A stretch of DNA of 64,000 nt. It comes from DAOUMF01 sp034408935 (GTDB lineage Bacteria; Chloroflexota; Dehalococcoidia; SM23-28-2; RBG-16-64-32). The translations under genes were made by a program, and so were the position numbers. Of the stretch, positions 26,291 to 35,359 are shown in pieces; within the stretch, counting starts at the first letter, position 1; each line of letters begins with the position of its first letter. The DNA lies in NCBI GenBank assembly GCA_034408935.1, contig DAOUMV010000025.1, positions 62,001 through 126,000 on the forward strand, given 5' to 3'. The notes under the pieces are model-generated. The model made no database searches and had not been told where the DNA came from. It saw only the letters and a program-made list of their open reading frames with translations.

Positions 26291-27856
26291 ATGACGAAAC
26301 ACTGGCACAGCAAATGGCGAGATGCCGTCGGGGACGTCTCCGAGCTCACGAACTACATAGACCTGAACCCGCGTGAGCTCACCAAGCTCAGGGAGATGCA
26401 CAGGCTTGGGGAGAGGGATGTAGGGTACCCTTCCCTCTCATGCATTGAGGAGGGCTCCGAGAGTCCCCCCAAGTACCGCGCGTTCACTCTCAGCAACTTC
26501 CGCGAGCTTCCACAGGTTCAGCGGCTCTCGAAGGAGGAACAGTTCGCCATCGAGGTCGTCGCCCAGGTTCTCCCGTTCAAGACCAACAGCTACGTGGTGG
26601 AGCAGCTCATCGACTGGGGCCACGTCCCGAACGATCCCATGTTCGTGCTGAACTTCCCGCAGAGGGAGATGCTCCTGCCGCGTCACTTCGATGAGGTAGC
26701 TGCCCTCCTCCGCCGCGAGGCAGACCGGCGCGAGATCGAGGCAGTCGTCAACCGCATCCGCCTGGAGCTCAACCCGCATCCCGCCGGCCAACTCGACCAC
26801 AACGTCCCCACCCTCGGCACAACCAAGCTCACCGGCATGCAGCATAAGTACCGCGAGACCGTGCTCTTCTTCCCCAGCAACGGCCAGACCTGCCACGCCT
26901 TCTGTACCTTCTGCTTCCGTTGGCCGCAGTTCGTTGGCATGAACGACCTCAAGTTCGCCATGCAGGAAGCGGAACTTCTCATCCAATACCTTCGTGCTCA
27001 CCCTGAGGTGTCCGACGTGCTGTTCACGGGCGGCGACCCGATGATCATGCGCGCGGGGACCCTCGAACGCTACATCGCGCCGCTGCTGAAGGCTCGCCTC
27101 CCCAACCTGCGCACCATCCGCATCGGTACCAAGGCCCTCAGCTACTGGCCATATCGTTTCCTCACGGACGAAGACGCCGATGACGTGATGCATCTGTTCC
27201 AGCGGATTACGGCTTCGGGGCTTCACCTTGCGCTCATGGCCCAGTTCAACCATCCGCGGGAGCTGAGCACGGACGCTGTCAAGGTGGCCATCGCTCGCAT
27301 CAGGGACACTGGTGCCGAAATACGCACCCAGTCGCCCTTGATGCGAAACATCAATGACAGCGCCGAAGTGTGGGCGGACATGTGGCGCCAGCAGGTGCAA
27401 CTGGGCTGCGTTCCGTACTACATGTTCGTGGCGCGGGACACCGGCGCCCAGCACTACTTCAGCGTGCCCCTGGTGCGCGCCTCGGAGATCTTCACAGAGG
27501 CCCACAACTCTGTCAGTGGACTCGCTCGCACCGTCCGTGGGCCGAGCATGTCCGCTGACCCCGGCAAGGTGCAGGTGCTGGGCGTCACCGAGATCGGCGG
27601 CGATAAGGTGATCGCCCTACGCATGCTCCAGGGCCGCAACCCCGATTGGGCGATGCGCCTGTTCTTCGCCGAGTACGACGAGGACGCGGTCTGGCTGAGC
27701 GACCTGCGGCCCGCCTTCGGCGACAAGCACTTCTTCTTCGAGGCGGAACTGGAGCGCTTGTACCTCAGGAACACGGCAAGGGGGCGTGGACGGCGCCACA
27801 ACGGCCGTAATGGAGCCCGGGACGAAGACGAGCCTCTGGCCACTACCCCGACCTAG
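26291..27856 (+). CDS. KamA-family radical SAM protein (lysine/glutamate 2,3-aminomutase-like)
   Basis: A 521-residue radical SAM enzyme. The iron-sulfur cluster motif is C201-x3-C205-x2-C208 (CHAFCTFC), followed by the family VLFTGGDPMIM and RIGTKALSYWPYRF, and QSPLMRNINDSAEVWADMWRQQVQLGCVPYYMFVARDTG, all laid out as in lysine 2,3-aminomutase. The cluster context differs from true KamA, which has CSMYCRHCTRRR, so the substrate may not be lysine. KamA-type enzymes form beta-amino acids, some used as osmolytes. ATG 26291 is chosen for its AAAGGAGG site eight bases upstream. It is controlled by a ydaO riboswitch. No AblB-type acetyltransferase follows. Confidence 0.85.
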   Translation: MTKHWHSKWRDAVGDVSELTNYIDLNPRELTKLREMHRLGERDVGYPSLSCIEEGSESPPKYRAFTLSNFRELPQVQRLSKEEQFAIEVVAQVLPFKTNSYVVEQLIDWGHVPNDPMFVLNFPQREMLLPRHFDEVAALLRREADRREIEAVVNRIRLELNPHPAGQLDHNVPTLGTTKLTGMQHKYRETVLFFPSNGQTCHAFCTFCFRWPQFVGMNDLKFAMQEAELLIQYLRAHPEVSDVLFTGGDPMIMRAGTLERYIAPLLKARLPNLRTIRIGTKALSYWPYRFLTDEDADDVMHLFQRITASGLHLALMAQFNHPRELSTDAVKVAIARIRDTGAEIRTQSPLMRNINDSAEVWADMWRQQVQLGCVPYYMFVARDTGAQHYFSVPLVRASEIFTEAHNSVSGLARTVRGPSMSADPGKVQVLGVTEIGGDKVIALRMLQGRNPDWAMRLFFAEYDEDAVWLSDLRPAFGDKHFFFEAELERLYLRNTARGRGRRHNGRNGARDEDEPLATTPT

Positions 27857-27955
27857 AGCGCGCCCACCCCGCGGTGCCGGATAGCCGCCCCGGCGCGCAG
27901 CAGACCACCCTCGCGGCCAGGCATGGAAGCTGCCGCGGACGATTTTCAGGTCACC

Positions 27956-29233
27956 CTACGTGCCCCACTCCTCACCCTGGCTCCAGTCCAGCATGATGAT
28001 CTCTATCTCTTCCCCGGGCTGCACCTCGTCCATGTCCGGCGGGATCACCGTCAGCCCGTTGGCGTGCACCATTGACGTCAGCATCCCCGAGCCCTGCGGC
28101 CCCGTCGGCGAGGCGTAGTAGCGCCCCTCCTTCTCCCGCACGATGCAGCGGGCGTAGAACCGCCGAGGGTCGTTCCTGTTGACGAAGCGTTCCTCGGCCA
28201 CCGCCCTCACCATCGGCTTTCCCCAGTTCGTCTTCCCCATCATCTTCATCAACGCTGGCCGCCCGAACAGCTCGAACGTCACCATGGAGCTCACCGGGTT
28301 CCCAGGCAGCCCGATGTGGGGTACTGTCCGGTCGCCCTGCCGGAAGCAGCCGAACGCCAGCGGCTTGCCGGGCTTCATCGCCACTGTCCAGAAGTCGATA
28401 TCGCCCTCCCGCGCCAGCACCTCCTTCACCACGTCGTAGTCGCCGCGAGAGACCCCGGCGGACGTGATCAGCATATCGGCGTCTAGGCCCTCGTGGATCT
28501 TCGCGGTCAGCGCCTCGACCGTGTCCTTAGCGATGCCCAGCAGCCGCGGCACGCCCCCGTACCGCCGCACCAGGGCTCCCACGCTATGGGCGTTCGCGTC
28601 GTAGATCTTCGCCGGTGGCCGCGGTTGTCCCGCCTCCACCAGTTCGTCTCCCGTTGACAGGACCGCCACCGCAGGCCGCCGGATCACCAGCGCTGTGACC
28701 CGTCCCAACGAGGCCAGCACGCCGATCTCCGAAGGCCTCAACACTCGGCCCTTGCTCATCACTGGCTGCCCGGAGCGCACGTCTTCGCCTGCTTTCCTGA
28801 CGTTCTTTCCCACTCCGACCTCTTTGAGCACCCGCACCGCCGCGTCCACGTGCTGCGAGCGCTCCGGTGCCTTCTCGAACGGCTCGTCCGTGTCTTCGAA
28901 CCGGACGACCGCGTCGGCCCCGGCGGGTACCGCCGCCCCCGTCATGATGCGCACCGCTGTCCCGGACCTCACTTCGCCTTCAAACACGTAGCCCGCCGCC
29001 ACCTCGCCCACAACCTGCAGTTTCACCGGTGAGTCCGGCGACGCCCCACGCGTGTCCTCTGCCCGCACCGCGTACCCGTCCATCGCCGTGTTATCCAGGG
29101 GCGGTATGTCGAACGCTGCGGCGACGTCTTCGGCCAGGACTTGGCCCAGTGCCTCCAGCAGGGGCTTCTCCTCCGGCTCCAGCACCTCCACGTAGCCGAG
29201 GATGCGTTCCAGCGCCTCGTCAACAGTGATCAC
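27956..29233 (-). CDS. moeA: Molybdopterin molybdotransferase MoeA
   Basis: A 425-residue MoeA. DIPPLDNTAMDGYAVRAED, IMTGAAVPAGADAVVRFED, VLSTGDELVEAG, SAGVSRGDYDVVKEVLA and HIGLPGNPVSSMVTFELF are all present, and a C-terminal domain IV ends with GEEIEIIMLDW. It inserts molybdate into adenylylated molybdopterin, making Moco. No other Moco gene or molybdoenzyme is in the window. It follows the tyrosine phenol-lyase gene by 11 bases. Confidence 0.95.
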   Translation of the reverse strand: MITVDEALERILGYVEVLEPEEKPLLEALGQVLAEDVAAAFDIPPLDNTAMDGYAVRAEDTRGASPDSPVKLQVVGEVAAGYVFEGEVRSGTAVRIMTGAAVPAGADAVVRFEDTDEPFEKAPERSQHVDAAVRVLKEVGVGKNVRKAGEDVRSGQPVMSKGRVLRPSEIGVLASLGRVTALVIRRPAVAVLSTGDELVEAGQPRPPAKIYDANAHSVGALVRRYGGVPRLLGIAKDTVEALTAKIHEGLDADMLITSAGVSRGDYDVVKEVLAREGDIDFWTVAMKPGKPLAFGCFRQGDRTVPHIGLPGNPVSSMVTFELFGRPALMKMMGKTNWGKPMVRAVAEERFVNRNDPRRFYARCIVREKEGRYYASPTGPQGSGMLTSMVHANGLTVIPPDMDEVQPGEEIEIIMLDWSQGEEWGT

Positions 29234-29244
29234 GACGGTTCACC

Positions 29245-30669
29245 TCACGTCCCTATTTCCAGTGGTTCGAAACGCGCCTGAAAGAATCGCAGGTATTTCG
29301 GCTCGTATACCATCCGAAGGCCCCGGATCTCGTCTCGTCGGGCATGGACGGCCCACACAGTCTCGGCTGTGACGTCCATGTGGGCTTGGGTGTAGACGCG
29401 GCGCGGTAGCGCTAGGCGAACGAGCTCAAGTTTGGGACGACGGTGATCCCCCGTCTCCGGGTCCCGCCCGGCAGAAACGATGCCGCGCTCCATGGCCCTG
29501 ACGCCGCTCTCCATGTAGAGCTCGGCAGTCAACCGCTGGGCGGGGAACTCGTCCTGGGGGATATGCGGGAGAAAGCCCCTGGCATCTAAGTAGACCGCGT
29601 GTCCTCCAATCGGTTTCACGATGGGGACACCGGCCTCTTCAATTCTTGCGCCAAGGTACTCGACCTGTCCCACCCGAGCATGGATGTGGTCGTCCTGCAC
29701 CGATTCAACGATCCCGCGCGCCATCGCCTCCATATCACGGCCGGCCATCCCGCCGTAAGTCTGTAGACCCTCGTACACCACCACCAGGTTCCGAGCTTCC
29801 TCAGCCACCTCGTCGTCGTTCACGGCCAACCAGCCGCCGATGTTCACCAGGGCATCCTTCTTCCCGGACATCGTGCAGCCGTCAGTGTAGGAGCAGAGCT
29901 CCTTCAGGATTTCTCTTACGGGCCTCCCCTGCTGACCGGCCTCTCGCTGCTGGATGAAGTAGGCGTTTTCCACGCCCCGCGTGACGTCCAGGATGATGCG
30001 CAGCCCGTGCCTGTCGCACAAGGCTCGCACCTCCCGAAGGTTCGTCAGGGATATCGGCTGACCACCCGCCATGTTCACCGTCGCCGCCAACGACACGTAG
30101 GGAATGCGATTCGCTCCTACCTTGGCGACAAGGCTCTCCAGCTTGTCGAGATCCACGTTCCCCTTGAACGGATGAAGGCTGGAAGGGTCATGAGCTTCAT
30201 CGATGATAACGTCGACGAAGGCTCCGCCCGCCAGCTCCTGGTGGAGACGGGTAGTGGTGAAGTACATGTTCCCAGGCACCACATCTCCGGGATTGATGAG
30301 GATCTTCGAGATCAGATGCTCGGCACCGCGCCCCTGGTGTGCGGGGATGACGTGTCGGTAGCCGTAGTGCTCCCTGATGACCGCTTCCAGGTGGTAGAAG
30401 TTTTTACTCCCCGCGTAGGCCTCGTCTCCAAGCATGAGCCCGGCCCACTGGTAGTCGCTCATGGCTGAGGTGCCGCTGTCCGTCAGGAGATCGATGTACA
30501 CGTCTTCGCTGCGCAAGAGAAAAGTGTTGTAGCCGGCCTCGCGGATGCAGGCCTCACGCTCCTCACGAGTGCTCATTCTGACGGGCTCGACGACCTTGAT
30601 CCTGAAGGGCTCGGCCCAGGAGCGGCGTCCTTCACCAGGCTGCTGGCGGTTCACTGCGGCGTCGTCCAT
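29245..30669 (-). CDS. tpl: Tyrosine phenol-lyase (beta-eliminating PLP lyase)
   Basis: A 474-residue fold-type I PLP enzyme of the tyrosine phenol-lyase/tryptophanase family. The PLP Lys is in TMSGKKDALVNIGGW. The choice of tyrosine phenol-lyase over tryptophanase rests on EGLQTYGGMAGRDMEAMARG and GVRAMERGIVSAGRD, which carry the Arg that reads the phenol group; tryptophanase has different residues there. The C-terminal RRPKLELVRLALPRRVYTQAHMDV also fits. It would split L-tyrosine into phenol, pyruvate and ammonia, giving catabolism or, in reverse, synthesis. ATG at 30669 follows the creatininase-type stop by four bases, so the two are co-transcribed. Confidence 0.9.
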   Translation of the reverse strand: MDDAAVNRQQPGEGRRSWAEPFRIKVVEPVRMSTREEREACIREAGYNTFLLRSEDVYIDLLTDSGTSAMSDYQWAGLMLGDEAYAGSKNFYHLEAVIREHYGYRHVIPAHQGRGAEHLISKILINPGDVVPGNMYFTTTRLHQELAGGAFVDVIIDEAHDPSSLHPFKGNVDLDKLESLVAKVGANRIPYVSLAATVNMAGGQPISLTNLREVRALCDRHGLRIILDVTRGVENAYFIQQREAGQQGRPVREILKELCSYTDGCTMSGKKDALVNIGGWLAVNDDEVAEEARNLVVVYEGLQTYGGMAGRDMEAMARGIVESVQDDHIHARVGQVEYLGARIEEAGVPIVKPIGGHAVYLDARGFLPHIPQDEFPAQRLTAELYMESGVRAMERGIVSAGRDPETGDHRRPKLELVRLALPRRVYTQAHMDVTAETVWAVHARRDEIRGLRMVYEPKYLRFFQARFEPLEIGT

Positions 30670-30673
30670 CGCC

Positions 30674-31414
30674 TCACGATTCCTCCACGGTCCGCACCAC
30701 CTCGTCCACCAGCCGCTCGACATACTTCTCGCCGGCCGCGGCCGAGCCCCGCCGTGGGTCGCCGAAGACCCCGTTATCCGCCAGTACGTGTACGCCTTCG
30801 CTGAAGAACCGCTGCATGCCGCTGGCGAGGTCACCGACGTATCCCGACTCCGCCCGCTCCATGCGCACCAGCTCCGGTCGCAAGGCCAGCATCATCGAGG
30901 TCTCCCACTCTCCGGCATGGATGCCACCCTCCGCGGCCGTGATTCCCAGTTCCGCTCCCGTCGTCGTCATCACACGCGCCAGCACGCCCACGTCCGTGAA
31001 CGTGATGACCTTGACTCCCTCCAGCGGGCCGAGTCCCGCGAGCGCTTCTCCCAGGGGCCGGAAGTTGCCTCCGTGCGTCGGTAGCATGACGATTCGTCTG
31101 AAGCCGTGACGGGCCAGCGTCTTCACGATGTCGCACACCAGCCGGTGGTACGTCTCTTCCTCCAGCGAGATCGTGCCTGCGAACGCCAGGTGGTGATGGG
31201 AGCAGCCCACGGGGATCGTCGGTGCCAGGAAGGCGTCCAGCCGCTCTGCGGCGGCCCGGCCGATCTCGTCACCGAACATCGCGTCGGTTCCCAGGGGAAG
31301 ATGCGGCCCGTGCTGCTCCACCGCCCCCAACGGCACCACCACTGTGTCTCGTCCTCCTTCCACCTCCGCTTGCACCTCGGGCCAGGCCATCTCGTCCAGA
31401 AGTAGTACACCCAT
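30674..31414 (-). CDS. Creatininase family amidohydrolase
   Basis: A 246-residue member of the creatinine amidohydrolase (PF02633-type) family. VVVPLGAVEQHGPHLPLGTDAMFGDEIGRAAAERL supplies the Glu, His and Asp metal ligands; VGCSHHHLAF, MLPTHGGN and IHAGEWETSMMLAL complete the site. The family includes creatininase, MftE peptidase and FAPy deformylase; substrate unknown. The ATG at 31414 has an AGAGGAGAAAG site, so the longer in-frame extension is not used. Adjacency to tyrosine phenol-lyase suggests a shared degradation route (inference). Confidence 0.88.
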   Translation of the reverse strand: MGVLLLDEMAWPEVQAEVEGGRDTVVVPLGAVEQHGPHLPLGTDAMFGDEIGRAAAERLDAFLAPTIPVGCSHHHLAFAGTISLEEETYHRLVCDIVKTLARHGFRRIVMLPTHGGNFRPLGEALAGLGPLEGVKVITFTDVGVLARVMTTTGAELGITAAEGGIHAGEWETSMMLALRPELVRMERAESGYVGDLASGMQRFFSEGVHVLADNGVFGDPRRGSAAAGEKYVERLVDEVVRTVEES

Positions 31415-31506
31415 CCGTCTTTCTCCTCTGGGTTCCGGTTCCGACACGAAGACGAAACGGTGGCGCCTGGGCGCCACCACTCTAGCACTGTCGCTTGTCG
31501 CTATTG

Positions 31507-31755
31507 CTAGCTCAGGTGGATCACCAGACAGGTCGTCGTACGCTGGACTCCGTCCACCTGCTGGATGGCGTCCGTTATCGCCCGGCCCACCTTGTCCAGG
31601 TCGTCCGATTCCAACAGGGCGATGACGTCGAAGGGGCCCGTTACCGCATCCACCGATACGACCTGTGCGTCGGAGAACTGGAGCTTCTGCAAACCCTCGG
31701 CCACACTCTTGGCCTTGCCTACCGCCGATTCTATCAACACGTAGGCTCGCGTCAT
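31507..31755 (-). CDS. Stand-alone AsnC/Lrp ligand-binding (RAM) domain protein
   Basis: An 82-residue protein consisting only of the RAM domain of Lrp/AsnC regulators (RAYVLIESAVGKAKSVAEGL ... VSVDAVTGPFDVIALLESDDLDKVGRAITDAIQQVDGVQRTTTCLVI). No DNA-binding helix-turn-helix is present, so it probably binds amino acids and modifies another regulator or enzyme. ATG has a strong AAGGAGG nine bases upstream, and a good minus-strand promoter (31793-31820). Confidence 0.9.
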   Translation of the reverse strand: MTRAYVLIESAVGKAKSVAEGLQKLQFSDAQVVSVDAVTGPFDVIALLESDDLDKVGRAITDAIQQVDGVQRTTTCLVIHLS

Positions 31756-31792
31756 GCTCACCCTCCTTTCCGCCACTGGCCTGACTGCCGAA

Positions 31793-31820
31793 ATCATACC
31801 GCCTGGGGCCTCCCTGTCAA
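31793..31820 (-). promoter_or_regulatory. Promoter of the AsnC-domain gene
   Basis: On the minus strand, TTGACA (31820-31815), a 16-bp spacer and TATGAT (31798-31793). This is among the best sigma-70 type promoters in the window. It may also drive the creatininase-tpl-moeA genes downstream. Confidence 0.65.
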
Positions 31821-31833
31821 GGTGGGCCTCTCG

Positions 31834-31862
31834 TTGCCCCTGCCCACGCTAGGCTCTATAAT
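31834..31862 (+). promoter_or_regulatory. Promoter of pheS-pheT
   Basis: TTGCCC (31834-31839), a 17-bp spacer and TATAAT (31857-31862). Start of transcription near 31869 gives a 21-nt leader, too short for a T-box. It is back to back with the AsnC-domain promoter. Confidence 0.65.
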
Positions 31863-31889
31863 GGCCGCATCCCTGACCCCGCCCTACTC

Positions 31890-32933
31890 ATGCCTTCTGA
31901 TAACGAGTCGCTCACGCAGATAGAGGCCCAGGCCCGCAGCCAGCTCGATGCCGCGTCTGATGAGGACGCCCTGGAGCGCTGGCGGGTCGCCTTCCTGGGA
32001 CGCCGCGGCCGCCTCACCCTGGTGCTCCGCGGCCTGGCCGATCTCCCCGTAGACGAGCGCAAGACCGTGGGCGCCCAGGCGAACCGCCTCAAGCGGGAGC
32101 TCGAGGCTGCTCTTCAGGAGAAGAAGGCGCGCCTCGCTCAGTCCGCCACCGAGGCCCTCGTCGAGGATCGGATCGATGTCACCCTCCCCGGCCCTCCCAT
32201 ACCTCGCGGCCGCCTGCACCCGACGACCCAGACGCTGCGCGACGTGCTGGACTGCTTCGTCAGCGTGGGCTTCCAGGTCGTGGAGGGCCCCGAGATCGAG
32301 TGGGACCACTACAACTTCGAAGCCCTGCGTATCCCCGCCGACCATCCCGCCCGAGACATGTGGCAGACGCTGTGGGTCGACTACGAGAAGGAAGGCGAGC
32401 GGCCCATGCTCCTGCGCACCCACACGTCGCCGATGCAGATAAGGGTGATGGAGCAGACGCAGCCCCCCATCCGTGTCGTCGTTCCTGGCAAGTGCTACCG
32501 TCACGAGGCGACCGATCCGACCCACGAATGGATGATGACCCAGGTAGAAGGGCTCGCCGTGGACGAGGGGATAAGCCTGGGCGACCTCAAGGGTACCCTG
32601 GCCGACTTCGCCCACCGCATCTTTGGCCCCGACCGCAAGGTCGGCTTCCGCTGCGACTACTTTCCCTTCGTCGAGCCGGGGATGGAGCTGCGCATCGACT
32701 GCTTCCTCTGTGGCGGTGAGGGCTGCCGCACCTGCTCCCGCACCGGCTGGATCGAGATCCTCGGTGCCGGCATGGTCCACCCCGATATCCTGGACGCCGT
32801 CGGCTACGACTCGGAGCGCTACACCGGCTTCGCCTTCGGCATGGGCATTGAGCGCATCGCCATGCTCCGCCACGGCATCGAGGACATTCGCCTCTTCTAC
32901 TCCAATGACCTGCGCTTCCTGAGACAGTTCTGA
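31890..32933 (+). CDS. pheS: Phenylalanyl-tRNA synthetase alpha subunit
   Basis: A 347-residue class II alpha subunit. The N-terminal coiled coil (about residues 1-85) binds tRNA. The catalytic core has LHPTTQTLRDVLDCFVSVGFQVVEGPEIEWDHYNFEAL, TSPMQIRVM, PGKCYRHEATDPTHEWMMTQVEGL and GIERIAMLRHGIEDIR. A Cys-rich CGGEGCRTCSRTGW insertion in the catalytic domain is present. It charges tRNA-Phe with PheT, nine bases downstream. Confidence 0.96.
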   Translation: MPSDNESLTQIEAQARSQLDAASDEDALERWRVAFLGRRGRLTLVLRGLADLPVDERKTVGAQANRLKRELEAALQEKKARLAQSATEALVEDRIDVTLPGPPIPRGRLHPTTQTLRDVLDCFVSVGFQVVEGPEIEWDHYNFEALRIPADHPARDMWQTLWVDYEKEGERPMLLRTHTSPMQIRVMEQTQPPIRVVVPGKCYRHEATDPTHEWMMTQVEGLAVDEGISLGDLKGTLADFAHRIFGPDRKVGFRCDYFPFVEPGMELRIDCFLCGGEGCRTCSRTGWIEILGAGMVHPDILDAVGYDSERYTGFAFGMGIERIAMLRHGIEDIRLFYSNDLRFLRQF

Positions 32934-32942
32934 GGACGGGCG

Positions 32943-35345
32943 ATGCGCGTACCGCTGAAGTGGCTTTCCGAATACGTTGACCTGACCCTCGACCCGGGGG
33001 AGCTGGCCGAGCGGCTGACGATGGCCGGGGTCGAGGTGGGAGAGGTGATCACAACCGCCGGCGAGTGGGACGGCATCTCCGTGGGCCAGGTCGTGGACGT
33101 GGCCCGTCATCCCAACGCCGACCGCCTCGTGCTGGCCACCGTGGATCTGGAGGGCCACCGCCAGACCGTGGTCTGCGGGGCCCCGAATGTCGCCGTGGGC
33201 CAGAAGGTCCCCTTCGCCCCCGCCGGCGTCCGCCTCATCGACGGCCGCACCGGCGAGCCTACCGTCCTGCGGCCCGCCGTCATCCGCGGGGTGGAGTCCG
33301 CCGGCATGATCTGCTCTGAGAAGGAGCTCGGCCTGTCCGACTACCATGAGGGGATCCTCGTCCTGGGGGACGACGCCCCCGTGGGCGCGCCCCTGGCGTC
33401 CTACCTGGGCGACGCGGTCTTCGACCTGGACCTCACCCCCAACCGGCCCGATCTCCTCTGTATGGCCGGCGTGGCCCGAGAGGTGGCCGCCCTCGGCGGC
33501 GTTGCGGTCCGCGACCCGTCCATCGAGTACGCGGCTGCCGGAAAGCCCATCAAGGGCCGCGCCCAGGTGCAGATAGATGATCCCGATCTCTGCCCCCGGT
33601 ACGTAGCCGCGCTCATCGAGGACATCACCGTGGAGGAATCGCCTCCCTGGATGCAGGAGCGCCTGATGGCCGCCGGACTGAGGCCCATCAACAACATCGT
33701 CGACATAACGAACTACGTGATGCTCGAGCTGGGCCAACCCCTACACGCCTTCGACTTGACGCGGCTAGGTGGGGGAAGAATCGTGGTGCGACGGGCCCGC
33801 GCGGGGGAGACGATGCTTCTCCTGGACGGGACGGAACAGAAGCTCTCTCCCGACATGCTGGTCATCGCCGACGCGGAAGTGCCCGTCGCCCTGGCGGGGG
33901 TCATGGGCGGATTGGACAGCGAGATCAACCTGAACACAACGGCCGTCCTTCTGGAGGCGGCGAACTTCCATGCCCCCAATATCCGTCGCACCGCCGCAGC
34001 GCTGAAGGTCCGCACCGACGCCTCGATCCGCTTCGAGAAGGGGCTGAGCCGCGAGATGCCACCCATCGCCGCCCAGCGGGCCGTCAAGCTGATGGTCGAG
34101 CTGTGCGGCGGCAAGGCGGCGGCGGGCATCATCGATGTCCACCCCGGGAAGAGGAAGGACGTGCGCGTCACCCTCACGCAGAAGCGTCTCCACACCCTCC
34201 TGGGCATGGAGTTCCGCGTCGCCCAGGTACGGCAGGTGCTCTCCTCCCTCGGTTTCTCCTGCCGCTGGGTGCCCCCGGACCGCTATGTCGTGCGCGTTCC
34301 CTACTGGCGTACCGACGTCAGCATCGCCGACGACGTGGTCGAGGAGATCGCCCGCATCATCGGCTATGACCAGCTTCCTACTACCCGCCTCCACGGCGAA
34401 CTCCCGGTCACCTGGCCGCAACCTCGCCGCGAGCTGCGAGGCCGCGTCGCCGATATCCTGGCGACGACCGGGATGCAGGAGGTCGTTACCTACTCGCTGA
34501 CCACGCTGGAGAGGCTGCGCAAGGTGCTCGGGCCGGAGCACCTTGCGGCCCATCCACCCCTGCGCATCGCCAACCCGATTAGCCAGGAGCAGGAGTACGT
34601 ACGCACCTCCCTGCGCGCCTCCCTGCTGACAGCTCTTGCCGATAACGTTAGGCACAGCGATGATCTCACCGCCCTGTTCGAGACCGCCCGCATCTACCTC
34701 TCGCGTCCCGATGACCTGCCCGAGGAGGTTGAGACCGTAGCTGCCGTCATCACGGGTCGCCTGCCCGACCGCTGGGGCCAGCCCCGGGGCGATCCCGTCG
34801 GCTTCTATGAGGCGAAGTCGTATCTCGACCTGCTGCTCGATCGCGTAGGAGCATCCGCCGAGTACGCGGACGCGAAGGACCACGCCCTTCTGCCCGGTCG
34901 CACCGCTGCCCTAGTGGTGAACGGCCAACAGGTGGGCCTCGTCGGGCAGGTGCACCCGAGAGTAGCCGCCGGATTCGACCTGGAGAACCCGGTGGCGATG
35001 TTCGAGGTTGACCTGGATGCTCTCCTGCCCCATGTCTCGGGGCCCCGCCGCTATCAGGCGCTCGCGCCCTACCCCAGCGTGGAGGAGGATGTCGCTGTCA
35101 TCGTCGATGGTGACGTCCCGGCGGCACGGGTGCGAGCGATCATTCAGGCGGCGCCGCTGGTGCGCTCGGTTCGCCTGTTCGATGTCTACAGCGGGCCCCA
35201 GGTTCCGTCCGGTAAGAAGTCTCTAGCCTTCTCCGTCTCCTATCAGGCGGCGGACCACACGCTCACCGACAAGGAGGTGCGGAAACAACAGGAGCGCATC
35301 CTGGCCCGTCTGAGGCAGGAGGTGGGCGCCGTCCTTCGAGGCTGA
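32943..35345 (+). CDS. pheT: Phenylalanyl-tRNA synthetase beta subunit
   Basis: An 800-residue beta subunit. From the N terminus: the OB/tRNA-binding part (GQVVDVARHPNADRLVLATVD ... VCGAPNV), B3/B4 editing domain, B5 domain (DVSIADDVVEEIARIIGYDQLPTT), the catalytic-like domain, and a C-terminal ferredoxin-like anticodon-binding domain (YPSVEEDVAVIVDGDVPAARVRAIIQ). Full length. It converges on rplT with a 14-bp gap and no clear terminator. Confidence 0.97.
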   Translation: MRVPLKWLSEYVDLTLDPGELAERLTMAGVEVGEVITTAGEWDGISVGQVVDVARHPNADRLVLATVDLEGHRQTVVCGAPNVAVGQKVPFAPAGVRLIDGRTGEPTVLRPAVIRGVESAGMICSEKELGLSDYHEGILVLGDDAPVGAPLASYLGDAVFDLDLTPNRPDLLCMAGVAREVAALGGVAVRDPSIEYAAAGKPIKGRAQVQIDDPDLCPRYVAALIEDITVEESPPWMQERLMAAGLRPINNIVDITNYVMLELGQPLHAFDLTRLGGGRIVVRRARAGETMLLLDGTEQKLSPDMLVIADAEVPVALAGVMGGLDSEINLNTTAVLLEAANFHAPNIRRTAAALKVRTDASIRFEKGLSREMPPIAAQRAVKLMVELCGGKAAAGIIDVHPGKRKDVRVTLTQKRLHTLLGMEFRVAQVRQVLSSLGFSCRWVPPDRYVVRVPYWRTDVSIADDVVEEIARIIGYDQLPTTRLHGELPVTWPQPRRELRGRVADILATTGMQEVVTYSLTTLERLRKVLGPEHLAAHPPLRIANPISQEQEYVRTSLRASLLTALADNVRHSDDLTALFETARIYLSRPDDLPEEVETVAAVITGRLPDRWGQPRGDPVGFYEAKSYLDLLLDRVGASAEYADAKDHALLPGRTAALVVNGQQVGLVGQVHPRVAAGFDLENPVAMFEVDLDALLPHVSGPRRYQALAPYPSVEEDVAVIVDGDVPAARVRAIIQAAPLVRSVRLFDVYSGPQVPSGKKSLAFSVSYQAADHTLTDKEVRKQQERILARLRQEVGAVLRG

Positions 35346-35359
35346 GGAAGCCGGGAGCC

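Noticed and set aside
31884..33737. A 617-codon frame antisense to pheS/pheT
   Set aside because: Opposite PheS and PheT with intact motifs; no domain signals; shadow frame.
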